DNA of 64,000 nt from Ancistrus triradiatus (Eukaryota > Chordata > Actinopteri > Siluriformes > Loricariidae). The notes under the pieces were generated by a model. It saw nothing but the letters and a program-made list of their open reading frames with translations, made no database searches and had not been told where the DNA came from. Numbering within the stretch: position 1 is the first letter of the stretch; each line of letters starts with the position of its first letter. This document shows positions 10,720 to 19,275 of the stretch, in pieces. The position numbers and the translations under genes were made by a program. Location of the stretch: contig JAJAGP010001656.1 in assembly GCA_025084515.1 (NCBI GenBank), forward strand, positions 62,001-126,000, written 5' to 3'.

Positions 10720-13540
10720 GAGATGGCTAGTCAATTTTTACTGATAACTACTTATAATTACTAGAGACGAAATGAAACAAAACGTTTTGCTGAAACTGAA
10801 CAAAATGAAACATTTGGCGAAAGGCCAAATACCAAACCCGGTTTTTGAAGGGTTTTGCAGTTTAATCAGTTTAAATTGTTTATTTTTCTTTTCAATTTAT
10901 TCCTCCAGATTAGGAATTAATAAAAATGGGACTAGAAAAATGTAAAATGTTCCTTTTTGTCAAGGCAGGGTGAGGAAATTATCCAACATTGCTCTTTGCA
11001 CCCGTCACAAGTAGCTTTAGTGAATAATAAAGGCAGATTGAGGCAATAGTTTGAGCATCTCTTACTAAAACAATAATTGTAATAATTAATTGTAATAATT
11101 GAAACGTATTTTTACTTCAAAACAGTTTGCACCTACATATGTATCAAACATAATGGCAAGAAAATGCGGAAGAAATAAAAATAAATTATAAAATTGAACC
11201 TGAATTGAATTATACCTGTTCTGTGTCTCAGCTGTTAAATATGTTATGTAAATGTACTTTTACAAACGTCACTTATATTTTGACTTTAGTTTTAATCAAT
11301 TAATTTATGTCCAGTTTCTGTTCCTCTCATCACGTCGTCAAAAATGCACATGAATTACGATGTTCCACCAAAAAAAAGAACCCTTAAGGAAAGATTTAAA
11401 TGGCAAAGTCTAAAATTAAGAAGTTTTACTTTTACACCCTCTTGTAGGAAGATCCATTGTCTAATCAGACCACACCTCTAATCATTCACTTATCAGCCCG
11501 AAACATAACTCGGCAGGTCTCAAAGCATTTCCATAGACCTTGCTGCTGGTTTCTTTCGCGAGATCTGGCAACAATGCCCAAAAACTGCTTGTTTTGCTTG
11601 TTCACCAAGCTAATGTGTTAGCTAAATAACTACTTTAGCTGCTAGCTTACTGGCATTGGCTGTATGGCCTGAGCTCTGATCCTCTGCACCATGTTCAACC
11701 AGCTTAGGTAGCCAGTATTAGCTGCTAGCTTGCAACTGTTTCTCAAATAATCCTTAGTGCTTTAAATTAGAGCTTCGTGCAACTCAGGGGTCTCACAGAA
11801 CAGCAAGCAAGAGCCAACAGCAGCTACAATCCATTGTTTGAGGGAGAAATTGCTCTGTCTGTACAAACCACTTTGCAGCTCAAACGTTCAGAGGCGTGCC
11901 TAGAACTAGGCTAATGCTAGTCAGCTGGTAGAAAGCAAAATGAAGAATGCACACAACTTGTTGTTTTTGGTGTATTTTTGGCATCCATTCCTCATCTTTA
12001 AAGGATTACAGTCGGTTATGCTTTAACATAACCAGCAACTTATTACATCAGCATTTATTCCGGCTCAGCCCTAGGCTTGCTCAATTTGGGATTGGCCTTA
12101 GATATTAGAAGATAATCTGATATAAAGAAAATAAATCTGTAGAGGGTAGATGTTGCTGCTATACACAGTTGACTTTATGTGGTGACTTCTGATTAAGTTT
12201 GAGAGAAGGAGAGAAGTCGCCCTCATTATCATCAGCTTACAAAAGCTTCACTGCCTTAGTTTGACAATGACCACAATGTAATAATAATACTAATAACTAA
12301 CAGTTGTTTTAGGCTATATATTATGTAATGTCATATTTTACAAAATACATGATTAAATCTAATAATATTTATTAATATTTATACGCATGTCACTTAACAG
12401 ATACCCTTATCCAGTGCAACCTACAACTGACACTCTTACAATCCAAGCAACTGTGGGTTAAGGGTCTTGCTCAAGGACCCAACAGTGGCAGTTTGGCAGT
12501 GGTGGGACTTGAACCCTGGACCTTCTGGTCCAAAGTCCAGTATTACGTTAAATGAATAATAAAATGAATTACAAATTCCCATTTTCTAATTCTTGTATGA
12601 TGAAAAACGGATCTTAATCTGATCTTGGTCTCGGCCACACACGATCTTGGTCTTGACTGCAGTACAAGCACAATTTGCTACTGTGAGTAGGTTATTCTTA
12701 GCCGTGTGGGCAACACTGAATGATGAACTGTTGAATGCTAACCGCTGCACGTCATTGAATATTTAATTTCATTTAATTGCACTCTAATTCTTAAATGAAA
12801 CACCTGCAACTAACATGAAGTTTTCATTACAGCACCGTTACATTTGCAAGATCAACGTAGTACGTTTGGAGAGACACTGCATTATTATAGTGTATTCTTT
12901 AGCTTTTTTTATTATAAGAATTTATAAGAATTTTTTTTTATTTATTTATTTATTTTTATATTATTTCTATTTTCACTTTGTTATTATGGGGTATTCAGTG
13001 CAGACTGATGGGATTTTTTTTTTAATGTTTTGTGAAAAAAAGTTACAGGGCCTGAAGACTTTCTGATTGCATAGTAACTGATCGATATGCATGCCAAAGT
13101 CCCTACTCAGCCAGCACAGGGGTTATACATATTAATAATAATAAACAGATTTTTAGTACATTATTAATATATATTAAAAAAAATAAAATAAATAAATAAA
13201 TCACCTACATTTATGTACAAGTTTATTTACACTCCCATAAAACACACGGCTGTCAAAATGTGGTTTCTCTTTCATGATTTGTATTTTGTATGTATTACCT
13301 TAATATTAGAATGATTTTACAGTATTAATATAAACAAAAAGCACTTTATAAAATGCTTGTGAAACAGAAGAACCATCTTTAGGGTTTTTGTAGTACTTTA
13401 AAAGCGTTATAATGTGAGTTTATTTAAATGAACACAAAAAAGGTGCGTTCACATGCGCATACACACTATTTGTTTAATGCTGTTATGAAATACTGATCTG
13501 ATTGATGACATATGATCAATACAATGCAGTATTCACAGGT
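10720..13540. other. Non-coding stretch upstream of the repeat gene
   Basis: AT-rich DNA with a SINE at 12390-12540. A 'gaaacgaaac/ggcgaaaggcc' patch near 10765-10850 resembles the end of a hAT-like element (weak). No host gene was recognised. Confidence 0.35.
12390..12540 (-). repeat. tRNA-derived SINE with L2-type tail
   Basis: Minus strand reads a tRNA-like head ending in GGTTCAAGTCCCACC (B box), then 'ccttaacccacagttgcttgg' and 'ggataagggta', the tail stem-loop typical of fish L2-mobilised SINEs. Same family as 37960-38170, 42555-42735 and 56728-56830. Confidence 0.7.
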
Positions 13541-13543
13541 ATG

Positions 13544-13740
13544 ATTGGACATAATCATATAAAACCCTGGGACTGCTAATGTCCTACAGGTTTATCAGAC
13601 CTTCAGTGTCTCTCTGGTACACTTTAGAATGTTGCCGCATCTGAGGCTTTATGATGTCATAATTGGGAACCGGAGTGCACACGCGCAGAAGTTTCAGCTC
13701 ATTGTGGATCGAGACGTCGTAAAGAGCAAAAGCAAACAAA
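13544..13740 (+). promoter_or_regulatory. Putative core promoter and 5' leader of the repeat gene
   Basis: A TATAAAA box lies at 13558-13564 with an inverted CCAAT (ATTGG) at 13544-13548, so transcription could start near 13588. That would leave a leader of about 150 bases before the ATG at 13741. The leader holds a CRE-like TGATGTCA (13652-13659), a GACGTC (13713-13718) and an upstream ATG at 13629. The upstream ATG opens a 51-codon frame that overlaps the main start and ends at 13784. Motifs are seen; promoter function is inferred. Confidence 0.45.
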
Positions 13741-15938
13741 ATGAGTTGTCTTTTCTGGTGCTGGCCGAAGGCCCACCAGAGTGATTCTGAACATGAGGTA
13801 GAGGAACTCAAAGGGGAGAAAAAGAAGAGAAAGAAGTGGAGGTGTGGCTGGAGGAAGAAGGGAAAAAGAGAAAAAAAATACAAAGCTGCTGACGAATGCT
13901 GCAAGAGCTTTCCTCTGGAGGACGAAGCTCTTGCCATCAGAGAGCTCATGGACATCCGGCTGGATGATCCATACACCAAGGACGAAGCTCTTACCAGAGA
14001 GCCAATGGACATCCGGCTGGATGACCCATACATGGAGGACGAAGCTCTTGCCATCAGAGAGCTCATGGACATCCGGCTGGATGATCCATACGTGGAGGAC
14101 GAAGCTCTTGCCATCAGAGAGCTCATGGACATCCGGCTGGATGATCCATACACCAAGGACGAAGCTCTTACCAGAGAGCCAATGGACATCCAGCTGGATG
14201 ATCCATACGAGGAGAACAAAACTCTTACCATCAGCTCCAGAGTCCTCCACCTGAGCTCCTGGGTGTTCCTCCTGAGCTTCACAGTCCTCTACCTGAGCTA
14301 CAGTGGCTTCTACATGAGCTCCTTAGGCAGTCAATACCTGGAGGACAATGCTCTTGCTTACAGAGGGCCAATGGACATCCGGCTGGAAGGTCCATACAAG
14401 GAGAACGAAGCTCTCGCCATCGGAGAGCCAATGGACATCCAGCAGGATGGTCCATACAAAGAGAACAAAGCTCTCGCCATCGGAGAGCCAAAGGACATCC
14501 GGCTGGATGGTCCAAACGAGGAAAACAAAGCTCTTGCGATCGGAGAGCCAATGGACATCCGGCTGGATGGTCCATACGAGGAGGACGAAGCTCTCAGAGA
14601 GTCAATGGACATCCGGCTAGATGGTCCAAACGAGGAGAACGAAGCTCTCGCGATCGGAGAGCCAAAGGACATCCGGCTGGATGGTCCAAACAAGGAGAAA
14701 GAAGCTCTCGTCATCGAAGAGCCCATGGACATCCGGCTGGATGGTCCAAACGAGGAGAACAAAGCTCTCGCCATCGGAGAGCCAATGGACATCCAGCTGG
14801 ATGTTCCATACGAGGAGGACGAAGCTCTCATCAGAGAGCCAATGGACATCCGGCTGGATGGTCCAAATGAGGAGAATGAGGCTCTCACCATTGAAGAGCC
14901 AATGGACATCCGGCTGGATGGTCCAAACAAAAAGAACGAAGCTCTCGCCAGAGAGCCAATGGACATCCGGCTGGATGGTCCAAACGAGGAGAACAAAGCT
15001 CTCGTCATCGGAGAGCCCATGGACATCCGGCTGGATGGTCCAAACGAGGAGAACGAAGCTCTCACGATCGGAGAGCCCATGGACATCCGGCTGGATGGTC
15101 CATACGAGGAGAACGAAGCTCCGTCATCGGAGAGGCCATGGACATACGGCTGGATGGTCCATTACGAGGAGGACCGAAAGCTCTCATCAGAGAGCCAATG
15201 GACATCGGCTGGATGGTCCAAACGAGGAGAATGAGGCTCTCACCATTGAAGAGCCAATGGACATCCGGCTGGATGGTCCAAACAAAAAGAACGAAGCTCT
15301 CGCCAGAGAGCCCATAGACATCCGGCTGGATGGTCCATATGAGGAGAACGAAGCTCTCACGATCGGAGAGCCCATGGACATCCGGCTGGATGGTCCATGC
15401 AAGGAGGACGAAGCTCTCGCCATCGGAGAGCCCATGGACATCCGGCTGGATGGTCCAAACGAGGAGAAAGAAGCTCTCACGATCGGAGAGCCCATGGACA
15501 TCCGGCTGGATGGTCCATGCAAGGAGGACGAAGCTGTCGCCATCGGAGAGCCCATGGACATCCGGCTGGATGGTCCAACCGAGGAGAATGAGGCTCTCAC
15601 CATTGGAGAGCCAATGGACATCCGGCTGGATGGGCCAAACAAAAAGAACGAAGCTCTCGCCAGAGAGCCAATGGACATCCGGCTGGATGGTCCATACGAG
15701 GAGGACGAAGCTCTCGTCATCAGCTCCAGAGTTCTCCACCTGAGCTCCTGGGTGTTCCTCCTGAGCTTAATAGTCCTTTACCTGAGCTACAGTGCCTTCT
15801 GCCTGAGCTCCAGGGTTTTGGACATCGTGGAGGACGAACCTCTTGCCAGAGAAACAATGGACATCCGGCTGGATGATCCATATGTGGTGGACTTTGCTCT
15901 TGGCAAAGAGTTGGAAAAAGAAATCTCCCACTCCCAGG
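13741..15938 (+). CDS. Novel tandem-repeat protein, exon 1 (frameshifted)
   Basis: Unrecognised protein. The ATG at 13741 has A at -3. Residues 1-61 start MSCLFWCW (two cysteines that could be acylated) and hold a strongly basic patch (KKKRKKWRCGWRKKGKREKK) before the repeats. Residues 62-159 are five 19-20-residue repeats ending in LDDPY. Residues 160-202 form a hydrophobic segment. About 23 repeats ending in LDGPN or LDGPY follow, then a second hydrophobic segment and one last LDDPY repeat. The frame is lost between about 15121 and 15206 by several 1-2-base indels (net +1) within two repeat units. It continues open in the next frame to 15955. A donor (CAG-G/GTATGA) at 15938/15939 ends the exon in phase 1, in the shifted frame. 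With the net extra base discounted the five exons total about 841 codons. No known domain was seen; function unknown. Confidence 0.75.
14218..14346 (+). repeat. Hydrophobic 7-residue (21-bp) repeat segment, copy 1
   Basis: Within exon 1 the acidic array is broken by a segment of 21-base units starting at CTGAGCTCC-like motifs: ISSRVLH, LSSWVFL, LSFTVLY, LSYSGFY, MSSLGSQ. About 30 residues are hydrophobic enough for a membrane helix or buried strand. It opens inside an otherwise normal repeat unit (KTLTI). Confidence 0.85.
15707..15835 (+). repeat. Hydrophobic 7-residue (21-bp) repeat segment, copy 2
   Basis: Second copy, same length (129 bases) and order as copy 1: ISSRVLH, LSSWVFL, LSLIVLY, LSYSAFC, LSSRVLD. 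It again opens from a repeat unit (EALVI) and leads back into a last LDDPY-type repeat. The two copies bracket the large central array. Confidence 0.85.
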
Positions 15939-16033
15939 GTATGAAAAAGAAATGAGTAAGTTTGTGGAATGATGGAAAAGAGAGTTTCTTTTTTAATTCC
16001 TGAACCATTCTTCTTCCTGTTTGCTTCAATCAG

Positions 16034-16108
16034 GAGATGGTGTGGATGTAGGGGCTGATGTCCAGAACATTCACATCAATGAAGCGGATTCTCCTGACCA
16101 AAATCTGG
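16034..16108 (+). CDS. Novel tandem-repeat protein, exon 2
   Basis: 75-base exon. The acceptor TTTGCTTCAATCAG ends at 16033 and the donor CTGG/GTGAGT follows 16108; both junctions are phase 1. It encodes an acidic stretch (GDGVDVGADVQNIHINEADS, then PDQNL). Intron 1 is 95 bases. Inferred from splice consensus and frame continuity; no transcript was available. Confidence 0.65.
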
Positions 16109-16180
16109 GTGAGTTCTGCAAGTCATGTAGGCTTCATAATGCTTCATCTCGACAGCTGTTCATAGAGATGTTTGTTACAG

Positions 16181-16255
16181 ATCAGAAAAAGAGGATTTTA
16201 AGAAGGGGAACCAGAGGCAAGGGAAGGAAAATCAATTATAAGAAGCACAATGAAG
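16181..16255 (+). CDS. Novel tandem-repeat protein, exon 3 (basic module, copy 1)
   Basis: 75-base phase 1-1 exon between acceptor GTTTGTTACAG (to 16180) and donor GAAG/GTAAGA. Encodes DQKKRILRRGTRGKGRK then INYKKHNE, an Arg/Lys/Gly-rich module suited to nuclear localisation or nucleic-acid binding (inference). Intron 2 (72 bases) has no stop in this frame, so exons 2 and 3 could also be read through. Confidence 0.65.
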
Positions 16256-16506
16256 GTAAGAGTCCTGCAGAAAACATGGGCACGCCTATCAAATTCCTGA
16301 TTCCAATATTCAAAAATAATGTCAGACTCCTGTTCGCTTTCTGGAGGTTTCAGGAATAATCACCTTCAAAACACAAGGTGAAAGACTAAATAGCAAGGAC
16401 ATTTCAATTAATTGCTGCTTTATATCATCATCAGGTTAGAATTTTATGATGATGTAATATAAGAATATGGTTCTGATTGGTTGTTCTGTTAATGCTTCAT
16501 CTGAAG

Positions 16507-16626
16507 GTGAGGAGCTGAAGCAAAATGAGCTTGTTATTCAAGACCAGGTTCCAGACCTGAAGAAGAAAAAGCTCAGGAGAGGAACCAGAGGGCATGGAAG
16601 AAAAATTAATTACAAAAAGAACAAAG
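16507..16626 (+). CDS. Novel tandem-repeat protein, exon 4 (basic module, copy 2)
   Basis: 120-base phase 1-1 exon after acceptor CTTCATCTGAAG (to 16506), ending at AAAG/GTAAGA. An acidic lead (GEELKQNELVIQDQVPDL) is followed by KKKKLRRGTRGHGRK and INYKKNK. The last part is clearly a paralogue of exon 3. The intron text 'aatgcttcatct' precedes both exons, so the duplication included intron sequence. Intron 3 is 251 bases. Confidence 0.7.
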
Positions 16627-16710
16627 GTAAGAACCCTATCAGTAACCAGGGGGTGTGTCTCTCTCATGGCCTCCATGTTGATGTTCTGAATAATTTTTGT
16701 GTTTGCACAG

Positions 16711-16769
16711 GTGAAGGAATTGAGAACGAGCTCTGTAGAGGCTCCGCCCACCAGGGCACAAGAGCCTAA
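16711..16769 (+). CDS. Novel tandem-repeat protein, exon 5 and stop
   Basis: After acceptor TTTGTGTTTGCACAG (to 16710). Encodes GEGIENELCRGSAHQGTRA and stops with TAA at 16767-16769. Intron 4 is 84 bases, a multiple of three without a stop, so retention would add 28 residues and keep the frame. Confidence 0.65.
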
Positions 16770-16844
16770 AGAAGCTGCTGCACTGGATCCCGAGCAGGAG
16801 GGCTGAGGGGCAGCTTAAAGGAAGATGTTTCCGTACACCAGCAA

Positions 16845-16850
16845 AATAAA
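16845..16850 (+). terminator. Poly(A) signal of the repeat gene
   Basis: AATAAA 76 bases after the stop, with an A/T-rich stretch and a T-rich 'gtttttattc' downstream. This gives a short 3' UTR. Confidence 0.6.
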
Positions 16851-16911
16851 AAAATAAAAATCTGCACGAAAATTTGTTTTTATTCATTCGTACATTTATT
16901 TATAAAAAGAA

Positions 16912-16939
16912 CAATAATAATAATAATAATAATAATAAT
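16912..16939. repeat. (AAT)n microsatellite
   Basis: About nine AAT units. Confidence 0.95.
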
Positions 16940-17084
16940 GTTACATGTGGGGTGTAAAAATCCACCAGAGCAATTTGGCTGGAAGCACGACTCTCCGGCA
17001 AGTCACAAATGAACAAAGCACGGAATAAGATAAAAATGAATTCATTTAAATTCAAAACAGAGTGGAAGATGCAGAGAGAGACCA

Positions 17085-17281
17085 ACAGTTCAGACTGCTG
17101 GTCTGGTTGTGTAATGATGTGGCGATGCTGGGGGGGTATTTTCTTGGCACACTTTGGGCATGTAATACCAACTAAGCATCATTTAAACCCCACAGTCTAC
17201 CTGAATATTGTTGCTGACCTTGTGCATACGTTTATGAGCACAGTGTACCATCTTCTGATGGCTACTTCCAGCAGGATAACA
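17085..17281 (+). mobile_element. Internal fragment of a Tc1-like transposase (family 4)
   Basis: Encodes GCVMMWRCWGGIFLAHFGHV and then YLNIVADLVHTFM, matching the catalytic-core stretch also seen at 40473-40660. No ends are present. It then joins a different repeat containing 'gatgagtgacgaaacgtttctcc' (17300-17330), a motif found in many fish repeats. Confidence 0.7.
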
Positions 17282-17639
17282 CACTAAGTGAAGAAGTCAC
17301 TTAGATGAGTGACGAAACGTTTCTCCGGCAAAACCTTATGTCCAGATGAACAGATTCAACTTCTGGGTAAAGACTCACTTCTTCGCTCAGCTTAGACTTA
17401 ATCAACTGCATCAAGAGGATTCAACCAACGCTGCTGCACCACCCAAAAACACTGCCAAGACTGCTTATCATAAATTACTTTGGGCCTGCACTGTAATGTC
17501 ACTTGGTAGTAGCAGGTTGTGGTTTTTTGGGTTTGTTTCTAAAGTGTAGTTTCTAATTTGAGCTGATCCTATATCTCTCCACTATACCTCTCAAAGTGAA
17601 ACTCCTAATTTGTCCTGTTCCACAATCATGTTCCATATA

Positions 17640-17677
17640 TTAAATCCATGTGGTGACCTTTTTTTGGCCAGGCAGTG
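17640..17677 (-). mobile_element. Orphan terminal repeat of Tc1 family 3
   Basis: 'gtggtgacctttttttggccaggcagtg' followed by TA, given here as the end motif. It is the exact inverse of the end at 9596-9622 and is preceded by TTAAAT, the same six bases at which the 9.6-10.7 kb copy breaks off. Confidence 0.75.
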
Positions 17678-17930
17678 TATTAATTGACTTTCGGTGAGTA
17701 ATTTAGCCTTATTAGAACATAATAACATCAATAAAGTGCAGCATTAAAAGGGAACATATATTAAGTAGTCGGTACAATAAGTGCTAGTTGTACAACTACT
17801 GGGCCACTAAGGTGAATCGGCATCTTCTGTATGTTTACGTTGTCCGGTTTAAGGGAGGATCTAAACATAGTAACCGTGTTGCCAGCCTCACTGAATACAT
17901 GTAACAATGGCGTGCTCATCTGGTCAAATA

Positions 17931-19275
17931 CAGTGGTGCTTGAAAGTTTGTGAACCCTTTAGAATTTTCTGTATTTCTGCATAAATATGATCTAAAACAT
18001 CATCAGATTCTCACACAAGCCCGAAAAGTAGATAAAGAGAACCCAGTTAAACAACTGAAACAAAAATATTATACTTGATCATTTATTTATTGAGGAAAAT
18101 GATCCAATATTACATATTAGTGAGTGGCAAAAGTATATGAACCTCTAGGATTAGCAGATAATTTGAAGGTGAAATTAGAGTCAGGTGTTTTTAATCCATG
18201 GGATGCCAATCAGGTGTGAGTGGGCACCCTGTTTTATTTAAAGAACAGGGATCTATCAAAGTCTGCTCTTAACACATGTCTGTAGAAGTGTATCATGGCG
18301 CACAAATGAGATTTCTGAGGACCTCAGAAACAGAGTTGTTGATACTCATCAAGCTGAAAAAGGTTACAAAACCATCTCTAAAGAGTTTGGACTCCACCAA
18401 TCCACAGTCAGACAGATTGTGTACAAATGGAGGAAATTCAAGACCATTGTTACCCTCCCCAGGAGTGATCGACCAACAAAAATCACTCTAAGAGCAAGGT
18501 GTGTAATAGTTGGCGAGGTCACAAAGGACCCCAGGGTAACTTCTAAGCAACTGAAGGCCTCTCATATTGGCTAATGATAATGTTCATGAGTCCACCATCA
18601 GAAGAACACTGAACAACAAATGGTGTGCATGGCAGGGTTGCAAGGAGAAAGCCACTGCTCTCCAAAAAGAACATTGCTGCTCGTCTGCAGTTCGCTAAAG
18701 ACGGACGGATGAGACCAAAATAGAAATTTTTGGTTTAAAAGAAAAGTGTTATGTTTGGAGAAAGGCAAACACTGCATTCCAGCATAAGAACCTTATCCCA
18801 TCTGTGAAACATGGTGGTGGTAGTATCGTGGTTTGTGCCTGGTTTGCTGCATCTGGGCCAGGACGGCTTGCCATCGTTGCTGGAACAATGAATTCTGAAT
18901 TATATCAGAGAATTCTAAAGAAAAATGTCAGGACATCTGTCTATGAACTGAATCTTAAGAGAAAGAAGAATACATTTAATGTTTTCAAATGCCCAAGTCA
19001 AAGTCCTGACCATGTTGTGGAAGGACCTGAAGAAAGCAGTTAATGTGAAGAAACCCACCAACATCCCAGAGTTGAAGCTGAAAGCAAAAATTCACATACT
19101 TTTGCCACTCACTAATATGTAATATTGGATCACGTTCCTTAATAAATAAATGACCAAGTACAATATTTTTGTCTCAATTATTTAACTGGGTTCTCATTAT
19201 GTACGTTTATGTCTTAGGTCATATTTATGCAGAAATACAGAAAATTCTAAAGGGTTCATAAACTTTCAAGCACTG
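17931..19275 (+). mobile_element. Full-length but dead Tc1-like transposon (family 2)
   Basis: Flanked by TA on both sides with inverted ends CAGTGGTGCTTGAAAGTTTG and its complement; long terminal repeats of roughly 200 bases. The + strand shows pieces of transposase in several frames: an HTH region near 18276-18490 and KHGGGSIVVCAWFAASGPGRL at 18804-18866. The C-terminal part is damaged and lacks the region around the third catalytic residue. 1345 bases, close to a normal Tc1 length. Not capable of encoding an intact transposase. Confidence 0.9.

Larger units (their letters stand above)
13924..15892 (+). repeat. Coding minisatellite, about 29 units of 60/57/54 bp
   Basis: Unit boundaries were placed at GAAGCTCT. 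Five units lie at 13924-14217, about 23 at 14347-15706 and one at 15836-15892. Most are 60 bases. Some are 57 (for example 13984, 14161, 14821, 14938, 15293 and 15650) and one is 54 (14587), so length changes are whole codons. Consensus EALAIGEPMDIRLDGP followed by Y/N/C and an acidic or basic tripeptide (EEN, EED, KEN, KKN). Conserved core MDIRLD. A three-unit block at 14821-14994 recurs at about 15176-15349. Pairs such as 15350-15469 and 15470-15589 are nearly identical, which points to recent duplication. Confidence 0.95.

Noticed and set aside
13584..15739. Long antisense and alternate-frame ORFs (up to 242 codons) across the coding minisatellite
   Set aside because: The period is a multiple of three, so any stop-free frame in one unit stays open in all. 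They lack splice sites and their serine/arginine text is a shadow of the + strand repeat.
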